Shown: positions 13,738 through 26,204 of the stretch, piece by piece
How positions within the stretch are numbered: the stretch's first letter is position 1
How the letters are laid out: each line of letters starts with the position of its first letter
Program-made: the position numbers and the translations under genes
The notes under the pieces: model-generated
The model's database searches: none
Told to the model about the DNA's origin: nothing
What the model saw: the letters and a program-made list of their open reading frames with translations, nothing else
Source: Himantopus leucocephalus
Taxonomy: Eukaryota > Chordata > Aves > Charadriiformes > Recurvirostridae
Assembly: GCA_003993805.1 (NCBI GenBank)
Contig: RSEF01000002.1
Coordinates: 77,115,772-77,179,771, forward strand
Reading direction: 5' to 3'
DNA: 64,000 nt

Positions 13738-13767
13738 GGGATGGGGCGAAGAGGGGAGCAGGGTGGG
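13738..13767 (+). promoter_or_regulatory. Predicted G-quadruplex motif, five G-tracts
   Basis: Five G-tracts of 3, 4, 4, 3 and 3 are separated by loops of 2, 6, 4 and 1 bases, so more than one four-tract fold is possible. No promoter or transcript is visible beside it. Confidence 0.65.
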
Positions 13768-13889
13768 TGATCAGCAGCCCAGAGCTCCCTCCCTCACCCT
13801 GTTTTGGTTAGCAGCAGTCACAGCCTGTGAGCAGGACTCTAACCCCTGCACAAGGGGGATATCTGCACTATTCTAGGACATTAGTCCAA

Positions 13890-13985
13890 GCTGTCTGGGG
13901 AAGTGCTGTAAATATCCCCATTGTATAGATGAGGAAATAAAGTATGCAAGGACAAAATGCTTCACCATGAGGCCAGGAGATTTAA
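13890..13985 (-). repeat. MIR-like SINE fragment, antisense
   Basis: CCCCATTGTATAGATGAGGA at 13917-13936 and the bases after it resemble the reverse complement of the MIR central region, including the segment that precedes the AAGTGACTTGCCCA-like motif in that orientation. Divergence is high and the ends are uncertain. The same core may also be carried by related sauropsid SINEs. Confidence 0.55.
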
Positions 13986-14094
13986 AGATTAAAAGAAAAA
14001 GGGTCACGTCACTACCTTAGGTTGAGATTTTCCAGTACTAAAAAGATCAGTGGGCTACTCTGCTATGAGTGAGAGAAAACCAGACCTGCAGGGG

Positions 14095-14300
14095 ACCCCT
14101 CAGGAATCATATGGGCCATTCCAGTACCCCAAAGTAGGGTCATTTCCTGGTTGTATTTGTCTAAGTCTATTCCTAAAGGCCTCCAAACATCCCCCATAGC
14201 CAATCCTGTTCCACTGCATCAGTACAGTTTACTATTTATGGCAGGTACATTTGCAAACTTTGCACTCACTTCATTTTCTAGCTTTCTTCTGAAAGATACC
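14095..14300 (-). repeat. CR1/L3-type LINE 3-prime fragment, antisense
   Basis: In plus-strand reading this follows the reverse complement of the 3-prime untranslated region of sauropsid CR1/L3 LINEs. A CAAAGTAGGGTCA block is followed by TTCCTAAAGGCCTCC and then CCTGTTCCACTGC, matching the order of the consensus blocks (CAAAGCAGGACCA, CTTAAAAACCTC, CCATTCCAGTGC). No coding part of the LINE is present. The call rests on remembered consensus, and the boundaries are approximate. Confidence 0.6.
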
Positions 14301-17300
14301 TCTGATCACAGGGGCCAGTTTTGTGTCCCTTCCAAATATGACAAATAATAAATTGATGCGCAGAAGTGAGCAGAACCAAAAAGAGCAAAACAACCCAGCT
14401 CTCTGTGAACAACATGAATGAATGAATTTCTTCATTGTCTAAAAATATTCTTGCCCTTTTACTCTTAAACTTCACCCATCAGTCATTCTTGTCCCTGAGG
14501 AATAATTAGTCTGAGAATTTCTGTATATCAAGGAGAGCATGCTTTCGTTATTTTTAAGTTTCCATGGTACCTAAAGGGATGGTGAATTCTTGGTTGATTA
14601 TCTGGGTTTCATAATAGTAAGGTCAGAGCAATGCAGAGGTGCAGAGAGCAATGAGTATGGGCTACTGTCTGTGTGTTCGTTGCCCTGTCCTTTTAGTACA
14701 AGCATATTTTTCAGAGGAACACATCCTGAGACAAATTCATTACCTGGATATGAGATGTAGACTGATTACCCAGCAGCATTGAAGCTACTTTAGATTTTCA
14801 TCCAGGAAAACAACATAAACTGGGCTCTAATTTCGAGCTGGCGTCTACCCATATCCGTGATGCTAACTGCAAGAGAAACGGTGCTAAATAAAATACAGTA
14901 ATGCTTCCCAGTGTGCAGAGAGTTCCTTGGTGTGAATTAGAGCTATGCACTCATCAGAGAAGCAGCCTCACTTGAAGATTAAGTTGAGCAATGCATTGAA
15001 AATTGCTGTAAAGCAAAATACCATTGCTCCTTCAGAGTGGGAAACTACAATGGCAGCTCTACCCCATTAAGAGAGAAAATTTACAGACATTGGCACCATG
15101 ACAGGACTTCTCCTTAGAGCTGAAGGGCTCAGAAAGGACATTTTCATCCCTACTTTGTTCCTCTGTACTTCTTCTGTAACGATGAAGCAGTACTTAAAAG
15201 TGATACTAAACCTGGAAAGGCTTTGGGTCCCCCAAGCAGGCCTTGGAAGACCCTCAAACAGAGTTAGAATGGGGTCGGCTCCTTTCTTCTCACATAGACT
15301 ATCTGCCTGGCAAAAACTCTTGCTTCTGCCTCTTGATCCAATTATGGTTCCCAGGGACATTGAAGAGAGTGGGTCCAGTGGCAGAGGTCCCTCCAGCACA
15401 TAATCTGTACTGTCTCCAGTCAACAGGATGTGGAGGCAGCAATGCTCTGAAAGCCTCACAGCTGAGGCTCAACAACCACCTCCATGGAGGCAAAGGTTCC
15501 TGAACCACTTCGAAAAAGCATTGGGTTGTTGTCAAGGACAGCTGTCAGGCAGCAGAGTCTGCAGGCAAATACGACCTTTTGTATTTGCAAAGCCTCACAT
15601 GCGAACTGTTTCATTCATCTGGGATAAAGTTAAATAGGTGCTGGCTTATGTTTGAAATATGTCCAAGGTGGTTTACCTGAATGGTATTCATGTCAACAGA
15701 GTTTTATCACCTTTAAATTGTTTTTGTTTTATTTGCCTACTCATAAACCATTCCAGGGAGTGTTTATGGTTTATTTAAAGCCTGGTGGTATTGGGACAAG
15801 TTGTACAGTGTTGCTATTTTTTGTGTTTTCTCGATCAGCTTCACCTACTGCACAGAATCAGGAAAGTCTGCCTGGCTTTGATGAATGGTAACAGAAAAGC
15901 CTTTTCTCTAGCATCTGCCTGGGACAGCTACGAGGCCAGTAAATGCCTAATCATGCAGTTATTTGAAAATACTTCTAGGCTGCTTTTGCAAAAGATGCAG
16001 CATGACACAGCTAACACAAATAATTTTACTAGCTCCGTCTATAGACCTGATATATTTTTGAGCCAAAAATATTTATTGTAAATGTCATTATGTAGAAAAG
16101 GTTGAGAAATTTTGCTCTGTTGCCATTGAGCTTACGAGCTGTGTTCAACTACAGAACACCTCTGGGAAGACAGCTGGTCTCATGGTCTTGATTTGGCCAT
16201 CTCTGGAGACAAAGAGTTCAGTACTATCCTGAAAATTTTTTGTCATCAGATGACCTCAACCACAGAGGAATATAAAAAAATCTTTCCCAGGTATTTCTCA
16301 CTTCCCCATCCCAACAGGTGTTTTCTTGGTCTTCTCTGCCCCTGGCCTGTTTTGCAACTTTCTTTTGGATTGTTGAGTTGTAGAAGACATCACATTCCAT
16401 GTGGTCTTCACCAGTAGAGCACTCTTCACCCAGGTAAAAATAAGCCTTTGGCTCCTGTTTACCGCTCCTGCCTGTTTTTTACGTTCAAAGGCTGCCTTAA
16501 TCTTTTTGACCACAATACCAGCCTGGGAAGGCCTCTGAAGTGACTTGCCCCCTGATCTGAAATCCTCTGCATCCAGGAGGATATCATCCACTGTCATCCA
16601 GGACATGTGTCACCTTTTCTCGAACCACAAGACCCCAGGCATGGCCCAGCGCTTTTTGTTCCCAGGTGCACCCATTTGCATTTGCTTGCATTCAAGCACA
16701 TGCTATTTGAAAGCACGTTTCCTGAGGGATCTTGATTGTTCTATGCACCTTGTCCTCCTTAAAACAAAGCCACAGCTTCCTGGGTTATGCTGCACACTCA
16801 CAGACTGCACAACAGTCTCATCTTTTTGGAAATGGTTGGTTTATTTTGCATTTAGGCTAAATGTCTATGCCAGTGTAGGCCTCCATTGCACTGGAGCAAC
16901 AGCTCTGATGTCCCTAAGAAATCAAGCTATAGCCTACTATCATCCTGAATCAGTGAGCAGTAAACATTGGAACTAATGCTTGTGTGCAGGGGAATGTGTT
17001 TGCTATAAACAGAGCCTCTTCCATACGTCATGCATATTTTACTAACACATCACCAGGGAACTTAATAGTCTCAACGCAGTCATTCCCAACAAACACCACT
17101 CTTCTCTCACTGGCCTATTTGCATGGCCATCTTTTAGGTTTCAAAGTCTTGTGAGAAACACAGTCGGAAGTTTTGAAACACTTCATGTCACTATGAATGT
17201 CTGTGCTGAGTAGCAGTTACTCCATTCTTTCAAAATGGAAAAGCTGCCAGCTACTGACCACTGGACGGCCAGCCCCGGCGTGATGGTGAGGCTGCGGCCA

Positions 17301-20300
17301 CTCTCTCACCTGCTGCTCCCGCGCTCTGCTGCCAGGTCCTGGTATATCACAGGTGGATGCGTTCATGGAAACATGACAGCAAAGAGAATTCAAAATTAAA
17401 TTACCCAATCCTCAACCAAATTGTGAAATTTTCCAGAATAGTTTAAATAAAGCACCCTTTCATTTTGATTAATTATTTTCCCCACTTAGAAAACTCCTTG
17501 AAAGTTATCCCATTTCGCAGGTTACCAGAAGGAATCCATTTCAGTGAGTTTTCTAATATCCTCTCACTGAAGTAGAGGCCAGACACACTCCAGTTACAGT
17601 TAGTGCTTCTCTGTGCCAACTGCTGTACAAAACAGATCTCGGACAATCCCTTCTGTCCTTATGGAGCATCTATTCACATCCTTGGACACACACACAAAAA
17701 AAAAGGCAAAATAAAAAGGATTAGAAAATGGTTTCACAAAGACGATCCTTCAGGATCTCACAAGATTTTTTCTGAATAATGGTCTAAGTCCATTAAGAAA
17801 AAAAAATCCAATTGTAACTGGTTTTGTCAATGGTGGGAGTTAGCAGGGAAGACAAGGAGCTCCGCTTTAGCCAGGTTAAACAATAACTTGCTACTATTTG
17901 TGGCTGGCTCCCAGAGGGCCAAAGAAATTAACTCGTGGTTAGTTAAATAATGGTTTTATTAAAACAATGATCAGATCAAATAACTGGCATGTATGTGCAG
18001 GAAGTCTTTCAAAATACTCAGGTCCCACAAAAAAGTTAGATCAAGAAAATGTCTTCTAAATGCCTGATCCCTGAAGTAACTGAAACCCATAGAAACTGGA
18101 TGCTTCAAAAAGAAAATGATTTTTTTAAACCTTAATCCCAACATTCTCTCCTAAGAATAACACAGTTCTCTACTTTCAGTGTTTTCTCTTCGTGCAGATG
18201 TTTTTCTTCCCTCGTTACAGTAGAGAAATTATTTTTTTTCTGTGACCACAGCTCTCTTTTAACCTTTTATTTTATTTTTAAAAAGTGAAATAAATGAAAG
18301 AGATCTAAAGCTGTGTGGTTTCACATCCTCCAGTGGAGTTGTCCAGTAAAAGGAGCAAGTAACTAGAGAAGAGGAATGCTGACTGAAGGACGAGCTTCCA
18401 GATACCCCACAAGTCGCGGGCAACCGCAACTGCAGAAGTGCAGGTGAAAGCCACCACAGGTACAGCTCCCTGAGGGCACCTAGTCCCTTTTTTGTGCCAC
18501 CATGGGTTCAGAAGCCACCTTTGCACGTTCACATATTTGCAGGCTAGAACAGCAAATTCAGGCCCAAGTCGTTGTACTGCATCTGGACTATGAGACTGGA
18601 TTGAGAGCACCACGGCTCCATGGGTCCCCCGCCTGTCACGAGGAGCATTGCCGTGGGCTTGGTGACTGCAGAGTCAGGTCTACGGTGAAGTTGCTCTGAG
18701 CAAACTTACCAGCTTCGGTATGAGAGGATCGCGGCATACGGAGCAGACTGCGCCTGTAAAGGGCCAAATTACCTCACAGGGTTCAACGAGAGTGCACAAA
18801 GGCAGGGCGCCTGCAGGCAGTCTTTGGCCCCTATTCTCTGCGCTTCTGATCCATGAGACTAATTGCCCGGTGCATGCTTTGTGACTTTCAGGGTTTGGGA
18901 AGGCGGCTGGAGGTACTGAGAGTTGTTTATACAATCCACAGCGCAAATGGATGCTGTCAGCAAAGCAACACGTGTTTAAAGAGAACAGTACATAAAGAGT
19001 GTCTGATTTCTTCAAAACGGAGAAGGAGTTTTCTTAAGTGTAAACACATGCTCACACTTGTGGCAGATAGCCATCTAAAGGTGAATTGCTGCCCCTAACC
19101 TGTGCTCGTGTCTATCAGTTTGCATTATATTCAGGTAGCGGTGAACACTGCCTTTTGGGTGGGTGTAGAGTACTTGGTGAGCTTTTTGGATGAAGGGCAG
19201 GTAAAAACTTGCTACGTCTTGTATCCAAGATTCGAGTATTTACCTGTTGGAGCCCTGCATATTAAGGCCCACGCATTTACCCTGCAACACAACATGGAAT
19301 TTTAATGAATTCACGGGCTCTGAAGGCCCCCACCCACCTCTTCACAACTGAAATCTTTTGCATTCCTCTCGACTGTACCTACCCTGCATGCAATGGCAGC
19401 AGATCAGAATGGGAACAAACAGGCCTGCTACTAAACATAGAGAAAGTGACAGACATTCCCAGGTGCCATCTCAGCTGAAGCAGAAAATGTCCCTCCTCTC
19501 TCAAAGCACAAGAGCATCAAAAATTAATTCCTAGTTCTCCCCTCCCATGTCAGGCCTATATGGCATTAAGTTATACAGCATCACAAGCCAGGCTCGATCA
19601 CTTTAATCTTTCTATTGAATAAACCACTCTTGCTCAACACACAGAATGTTTGTGGTGGACATAATCAACTGCTTATCTAAAGGAAAAATCAAAACCAGCA
19701 GTGAGGTGGACCGTTGCAGAGCCTTGACCAGATTTGCCATGCTGCACATCATCCCCATCCAAGGAAAAGAGGTGCAAATGGAAGCTAACTCCCAGTACAT
19801 GCCGGAATCTGTTTTTACAACCGATGTTATAAACCTCCAGGTATAAAGCACTGTCTTAGCCCAAGAGGAGGGATTATGCAGCCCGCCAGAGAAAGAGAGA
19901 GAGGCAGAGACAGTTTCTATTCCAGTATCTCAAAATATGATGAAACACTGAAAAAGTAAGCTCTAGATATCATCTCTCTCTCATATTATCTTGACAACTA
20001 CTACTGGAAAGGAAAACAAAACATACCCTATGAAGAAGAGAGGACAGCAGAGAAGAGGAATGGGTAGCTGGGATGGAGACAAAAGATAGAGGATACAACG
20101 CTAAAGCTGGTCAATCCTTATCTGCCTCTAGCTGGAACCCAAGGGACTCCTCTCCATAGGCAACAGTGGTACATCTTCTCATGCCAAGACAACCTGAGTG
20201 AATTGGTTTGACAAATCCTGCAGCAGGTAAGAGGATTTCAATTAGGATAAGATTTGACATTTCAAAGCAAGCTTCTTAAAAATACAACCTATCAGTGACA

Positions 20301-20599
20301 GTCAAAACCAAATTTTGGATTAAGAAACATTGGACAGCTCTGTGCTCTTCTAAATCCCAGGCTCAGCATCAAAGGAGAAGGAACAGGGTGAGTAATGCAT
20401 GAAAATGGCTGCATTCCTATTTGAACACAAATCAGAAATGCCTGTCATTAAAGATATCCCTCAGTTGGTATCCCACCCTAGGAGTCAGACTGTATAACTG
20501 AGCACAATAGCATTTGTACGTGTGCATACTGAAAATGGCCTGCTTGCTACACTCCGGGACCTGGACAGCTGTTTCACTGGCATGCATACCATGCTGGTG
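14301..20599. other. Non-coding unique DNA, no gene seen
   Basis: No gene found. A GC-rich patch at about 17230-17350 and a longer CpG-richer patch at about 18370-18860 stand out from the AT-rich background; neither meets the usual length and density of a CpG island by eye. Overlapping short open frames there (for example minus strand 18305-18613 and 18680-19015) resemble no protein I know. The minus-strand frame 16298-16606 is lysine and arginine rich but unrecognised. Confidence 0.55.
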
Positions 20600-22250
20600 A
20601 CATTCAGTTAGAGCATATCTATCACATCAATATTTTCCTCCTCTTCAGCTACTCTAACTGGTGAACCCACCACTTCCAGCAGAAATGCTTTTAGCAAGAG
20701 CCTTGCATTTACTTTTACTATAACCAATCTCACGTCTATTTCTGTGTCTCTCATTTTATGCCTTGATGTGTTTTCTGGGTATTTAGTCCTTCTGACATTA
20801 CCTCCCAACTCTGTTGCAGCCAGTTTCACTAGCACACTTCCACTTTCTCGGTGATAGTCTCTAGTAAAATTAGCACAGAAGAGTGGTCCCAAGATCAATC
20901 ATTAAGAGCTTTCAATAACGACTTCCCTCCAGTCTGAAAGTTCTCTTTTCACTTAAATCTGCCCTTTAGCTTATCTTTTAGTCACAATTTTTCTGCCATT
21001 ACCCAGTGTCTTTCAGTTTCACATGCTATACATTCTAGAAGCTAAGCAAGAAGGACTGCATTTCCATGACTAGAAATACAAGTGCTTTTATCAGAGGCAG
21101 TGATTAGGTTTACCTAGCTCATGCTAGATCTAGCCTTTTGTGTTTTCTTTCCCTTTTCTGTTGCAATACGCCCTGTCCTTTCTTTTAAGACAGTAGAATA
21201 GTTGCTACCAACAGCGTGCACTCCAACAGGGCTGTCCTTGCCCCTTCGTCAAACACAGACCTACATTCTCCAGTTGAACGGTGCCTTCCTTCCCCTGCTA
21301 AGTCTGATCAAAAACATTGTTCTTGGGCCTGCATTTATGTGTATCAGTTCCTTCCAGATACCAAGCTGACAATGATCCAGCCTTCCTACAATATTGAACT
21401 CCTTGAGTTTTTTCTTCCACTTTGGCCAAAGCCATTTGATTTCCAAGTCTTCATTGCCACTAAAAACCTGCTATACCTGGATATTCAGAATCGGCATCCT
21501 AACTGAAACAAAAGCAAAGTATCTGATAAATTATTGGGCTGTGCCCAACTACTTTCTTTTTTCCCTTTTATTTATGTGGCTGAAGGACCATTTGCTATTT
21601 GTTTTAATTTCCTTTGCAGAGCCAAACTCAGCTTGACTCCTGCCAATTCTCATTTTACCCATACATTTCCTGACCTCTCACATGTGGCTTTCTTTGCTGA
21701 CCTGTTCTTTTTTCTATTCCTTATTCAGTCATATCTGATAACTTTTCTTCCATGTTTTTCACTTTGCAAGATATGCCTGTTCCAGACATTTGACTCAAAG
21801 AAAGGCCAGCCTCGCTTTACAATCCAGTCTTCTTGAGCTCTTCAGGCTTTAGCTAGTTCCCTAAATGTATCAAATGCCATCCATCTGGGACTGAGCAGCT
21901 TAGCTATAGATCTGCGCTTGTTTATCCTTCATTTTAATTGAAACAGAAATCACCCAAACCAAGGTTATTTTCTACTTCATTCTACAACTTAACAGTGTCA
22001 GATCTAAAAAAGTATTGCCGCTTGCTGTTTCAGTGACTGGCAAGGAACTCTGTTGGTTATTGCACTCAGAAGTGTCTGAATTTAGCTATTTGTTCCCCTG
22101 CATAATCCAGGAAGTCAAAGCCTCCCATAATGACAGACCTCTAACAAGCAAGATCTGTATCTACCAAATCCAGTTCTCGAGGTCATTGGCAGATATACCA
22201 CACCACCTCAGCAATCATACTTCCCCAGAATGTCTTTGGCTCTATTAGGT
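20600..22250 (-). repeat. Degraded CR1/L3-type LINE relic, antisense
   Basis: Two blocks are recognisable. At about 20860-20945 the plus strand reads AGTGGTCCCAAGATCAATCA and then CTTCCCTCCAGTCTGAAAGT. This is a signature of old CR1/L3 elements in reverse complement, lying near the end of the reverse transcriptase region. At about 22015-22135 the order is TTTCAGTGACTGGCAAGGAA, then CATAATCCAGGAAGTCAAAG, then CCTCCCATAATGACAG, which also follows such elements in antisense. The 1 kb between is pyrimidine-rich and may belong to the same insertion. No reading frame survives. It could be two insertions rather than one. Confidence 0.6.
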
Positions 22251-22690
22251 TGGTTATTTAACTCATATTATCTCTCCTTATTTATGTCATTAAAGGCTTA
22301 CAGTAACATCACACTGTTTACCTTTACTTCTGTCTTTCACAAGTTAGGTATGCTCCAGTACCTGCACTCCTGCTATTCCACCCTCTCCTTCAGTAACTGT
22401 TTCTAGATCTACAAATCCATACGTAGCCCCCTCCCCCATATCCTTTGCCATATCCTTAAATAATCACTTAAACTCCTCCCACCATTTCCAGGTGAAACTG
22501 AAGTCCTGTGATTTACTCTTCTGGGATCTCTGTTCCATAACATGTCATACCTGAATAATTTCTGTGAAGTATCTACTCAGGGATAATGTGCAACCAGCAG
22601 CTTTCTTAGTTATCGCCACAATTAGTTTTGCCATCTATTTTGCACCTCAGTAGTCATTCTCATCTATCATTCCTTGTCAGAGTTTTTAGG

Positions 22691-22720
22691 TTTTTTTTTA
22701 AAAAAAAAAAAAAAAAAAGN
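22691..22720. repeat. T9-A19 homopolymer ending in an assembly N
   Basis: Nine T then nineteen A are followed by G and an N at 22720. Homopolymers are common break points in assembly, so the N most likely marks an unresolved base or join. Confidence 0.9.
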
Positions 22721-23987
22721 TCCTTCTCTCCCACAAGGTATCTGTATCTGTAGGATCTCTTTCTACTCCTGGCTCTTGGCTATTCAACTCATTTCTTGCC
22801 TAGTACAACCTTGGCCCCTCATTTAAGCATGATGTCCATAGATTGATTCTGCAACTGCAAACTGCAATTTATTTTGGCCAGATTTTATTTCTATTTTGTT
22901 TTTTTTTAAATATGGCTAATTAACTATTCATATTTTGATCTCCACCTAATCCTTTATTCTTTTCCTCAATATTCACAGGTATTAGCAAAATGAAATATAA
23001 ACTGCCCAGAAAGAGGAGTCTTTTGTGTTATGACCTGATAGATACGGTCCAGGTTGCTCGGGATATCTTCACAGAGGGATAATATTTCTTACATAATATC
23101 CTTAAGCTATAATCTTCCTTATTGCTACCTTAAATCAAACATAAAAGTACTCAAACTCTATCAACTTTCTCCCTTTAACACAAATAAAAATAACTGTGTT
23201 TGGCAAACAGGTTGTCTATTCTCATTCTCTCTGCTTGCTGGAATTTCACCTTGCGGGAGCTCATGCAAACCATTTTTTATTGGCTTTGGTTAACATAAGT
23301 TCAAATAAACTCAACACTCAAAGCCAAACTTTCAAAAGGTGTCATATATTTTGCCTGCTTTGAACTCACGGATTTTGCAGGCTTTCCCTGTAGATCTGCC
23401 AAGGTTAGCAAAGTTCAGAGAACCTAGCCCAAATTGCAAGGCTGCAATAAAACCTGAAATGGAGATTCATCTAGTTTGAATGTTTATGACAATTGCTTTA
23501 CACACCTACCTGCTTGGTCCTTCTGACACCCCAAGGAAAAGTGACAGGAGTGGATTTTCCAATATTGTCACCTGGAGAAAAGTGTGTCAGGACTTTTAAA
23601 GAGCTGTATGTTACACTACTGCTACTGTCATAGCCATCCCTGTTTCTGTTTTACAAGGAACTGGTGCTGGTTTGAAATGAGCCACATCTCAGATTCTGAA
23701 TTCCAGCTCGTTCAATTCCCCATGTGACTCAGTTTCATGCCTGCTCGAACAACGTTGTTTCCAACATGGGTCCAACCGCTCCCTCTATTTCCAAAGCCAT
23801 ATTAAAATATGGTATCTTGCTCATGTGGCTGGCCTCATGGCATACCGACATCATTCAAGAGATCAGTCACCTCATAAAATCACATGTTGATCACATTTTT
23901 TTCCCCACAAGTCTCAATCAATTACACTATTCCTGGACTGCATGCAAATCGGAGATCAAGAAGTGATACTTACATACATATACTTAT

Positions 23988-24002
23988 ACACACACACACA
24001 CA
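23988..24002. repeat. Short AC microsatellite
   Basis: About seven and a half AC units follow a TACATA-type run at 23971-23987. Confidence 0.9.
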
Positions 24003-25639
24003 AAATGGTTCCCTCAAAGCTCTACACTGAAAAGAGGCTGAAAGATGGAGTTCATCTAACTCTTGAAAACAAAGATGATTACAAACCATAACCAGAAGGA
24101 TTGCTAAGGATGTATACATGCTATAGGCATTTCTTCCTCATTCTCTCCTTCCTGCATTCTATACTGGCCATCTTTGCCTGCAGTGGACATACAATACTAC
24201 ATAGTGACCTGGTCTGTGGGTAAATCTGGACTTGCCATATTATGTACTTCCATTAATAATATATTATAAAAGGGCTGACTGAAGAATAAAATTAATCAGT
24301 CACTACAAAAATATTACTTCAGGAAATATAAAAAAATATATATGCGAGCCACAATATGCTAGATGCTATTTGCTCAGATGCTTTTACAATACAAGCATAG
24401 GCATTTCAGACATGCTCTGCTACCGGCATTTAGTCAGAATCACACCTTTACCCTGTGTCTGTTTCCACTAAGGACAGACACTACAGGTTAATTCTATGAA
24501 GTAACAGCCCAGCCCTTCAACCTGTCCATTATATCCTCAGTAAAACTGAGGCTAGAGAGCCTCAAAAATCCCCATGCTACTGCTGGCATCTCTATTTCCA
24601 GGTGGCATCTCTGCCACACAGGAGGCTCACCTTGCCCTCTGCACCATTTAACAAGAAAAAAGCAATTTAAAGAAGAGAGGAAACCACCAAGGTACGGGTT
24701 GATCAAATCTCAGGCTGCTGCCGCTGATGTATTTGCTAATCTCTTAAAAATTGTGGTGGGCGAGGAGCAAAAACAAACCAGAAGTAAGGTCTCCCCTTGG
24801 AACATACTTTCAGATCAGAAGCCTCTGGCTGTTTACAGGAGTTGAGGCCCTTAGCTAGGTTCTTAAATATGGACACACGTGGATCAAGAAAGTATGTAGA
24901 AATCCTCTGTTAAAGGTCCACTGACTTTGCCAATCCATCGACCTCCAAATCCTTTTCCATAAGACATACTTGCTCACTCTCGCTCTCCTCACAGATTAGT
25001 TCTGTCTGCTCCTGGGCGCCTACTCTCTCTTTCTCTAATGTGATTAAATAAGCTCCCTGTCTCTCCAGGCTTGTGCAACTGCCTCTCGCTTAGTCACCTA
25101 AGCGCTCTACAACACCCCAAAGGAGTGGAGTCAGCTGAAACAGGAGCGTTCCCAGCTCTGACATGTAAAGTACTTGCACTCGGTGCTAAATAAACTTGGA
25201 AAAATGTTCACAATGCAGCTGTGTGCACAAGATGCTGCAACCTCAGGGCAAGAATAATTATACACAAACAAGATACTTAGGATTTATGTTCCCCTCAAAT
25301 AAAAATGTGCGCTGCTCATGCCAATCTCAGCACTTCATGGTATGCCTGCAATCTGAGGCAGAGGAACAAATTCTCTGCTAGGATTAACAGATTAGATACC
25401 ATCACTGCTCTATTTTCCGATAAACTTTGCAGGCGTTCTAAGCATTGTGGGTACACATTGATATGCTTTTCACCACTGGAGGCTGAGGATTCATGGGAGG
25501 TCCTTTTAAATGCCCTGTTTTGTTGTTGGTATTCATGTAGGCAATTTTCTATCGGCATACGTTTGGGATACCTATTCACAAGTTACAGGGTTAAAGCTGA
25601 AGCCCACAGGAATGCCAGACCAAAAGAAAACTGAAAGAG

Positions 25640-25930
25640 TTTCAAGAAACAGGAACAAGTATCCCTAGACTGTTCCAAGCAAAGGTTTATCTAATTTGCT
25701 CCTTAAAACATCTCATGAAGAAGACAGCCAATGGCCTGTGCAAGTAACCTGTTGCAAAGCTTAAGCATCTCTCAGAAGATGACTATTTCTCCTAACAGCC
25801 AATGTCAATTAACTTCATTGCTAACAAAGTCAATCTTTCTTTCTCTCAGTGAACACAGCTACAGATTGATCACTGTCCTCTTCATAATGACTTTTTAATC
25901 ATGGTCATATTTGTCTTCTCTTCCTGAGAA
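25640..25930 (-). repeat. CR1/L3-type LINE 3-prime fragment, antisense
   Basis: The plus strand reads CTAATTTGCTCCTTAAAACA near 25692, ACCTGTTGCAAAGCTTAAGC near 25748, TTTCTCCTAACAGCCAATGT near 25787 and GATCACTGTCCTCTTCATAA near 25868. These blocks occur in this order and at about this spacing in the reverse complement of the 3-prime region of old CR1/L3 LINEs. Each has several substitutions, fitting an ancient insertion. No LINE coding sequence is included. Confidence 0.75.
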
Positions 25931-26167
25931 AAAACAAGAGTAAAGCCAATTCCCTGATGGTTTGTGTTTTCAAAACCTCTCAACGTGCTTCTTGTGCTTT
26001 AGATCTGTAAGCGTTTGAATGTACCGCATCAATCGGCAATGCCAAAAAATCAGAGGAACATGTGGAAAGAAATCTTGACTGCAATGGGCGTGAGATTTCT
26101 TAGCACCCATTCTCCTGGACCAGACTCAGCAGTGAACATACGCGGTGGTACTTAATTATGCCCCCAT

Positions 26168-26204
26168 GCTCTAACTAATCTCGCTCTAACTAATCTTACT
26201 CTAA
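26168..26204. repeat. 15-base tandem repeat, about 2.4 copies
   Basis: Unit GCTCTAACTAATCTC at 26168-26182 is followed by a copy at 26183-26197 with one change and a 7-base partial third copy with one further change. Confidence 0.85.

Larger units (their letters stand above)
22251..25639. other. Non-coding DNA, no gene seen
   Basis: Pyrimidine-rich DNA continues to about 22850, possibly more of the neighbouring LINE relic, followed by AT-rich unique sequence. It holds the T/A homopolymer with an N and a short AC microsatellite. Open frames at 25305-25634 (plus) and 25316-25579 (minus) overlap each other and match no family I know. Confidence 0.55.

Noticed and set aside
16298..16606. Lysine/arginine-rich 102-codon frame, minus strand
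   Set aside because: Superficially like a nuclear protein fragment, but no motif can be named and another frame overlaps on the opposite strand.
20608..20898. 96-codon minus-strand frame considered as reverse transcriptase
   Set aside because: It lies in the CR1/L3 relic and its first residues faintly recall such an element, but the rest shows no reverse transcriptase motif. Kept as part of a dead repeat, not as a coding feature.
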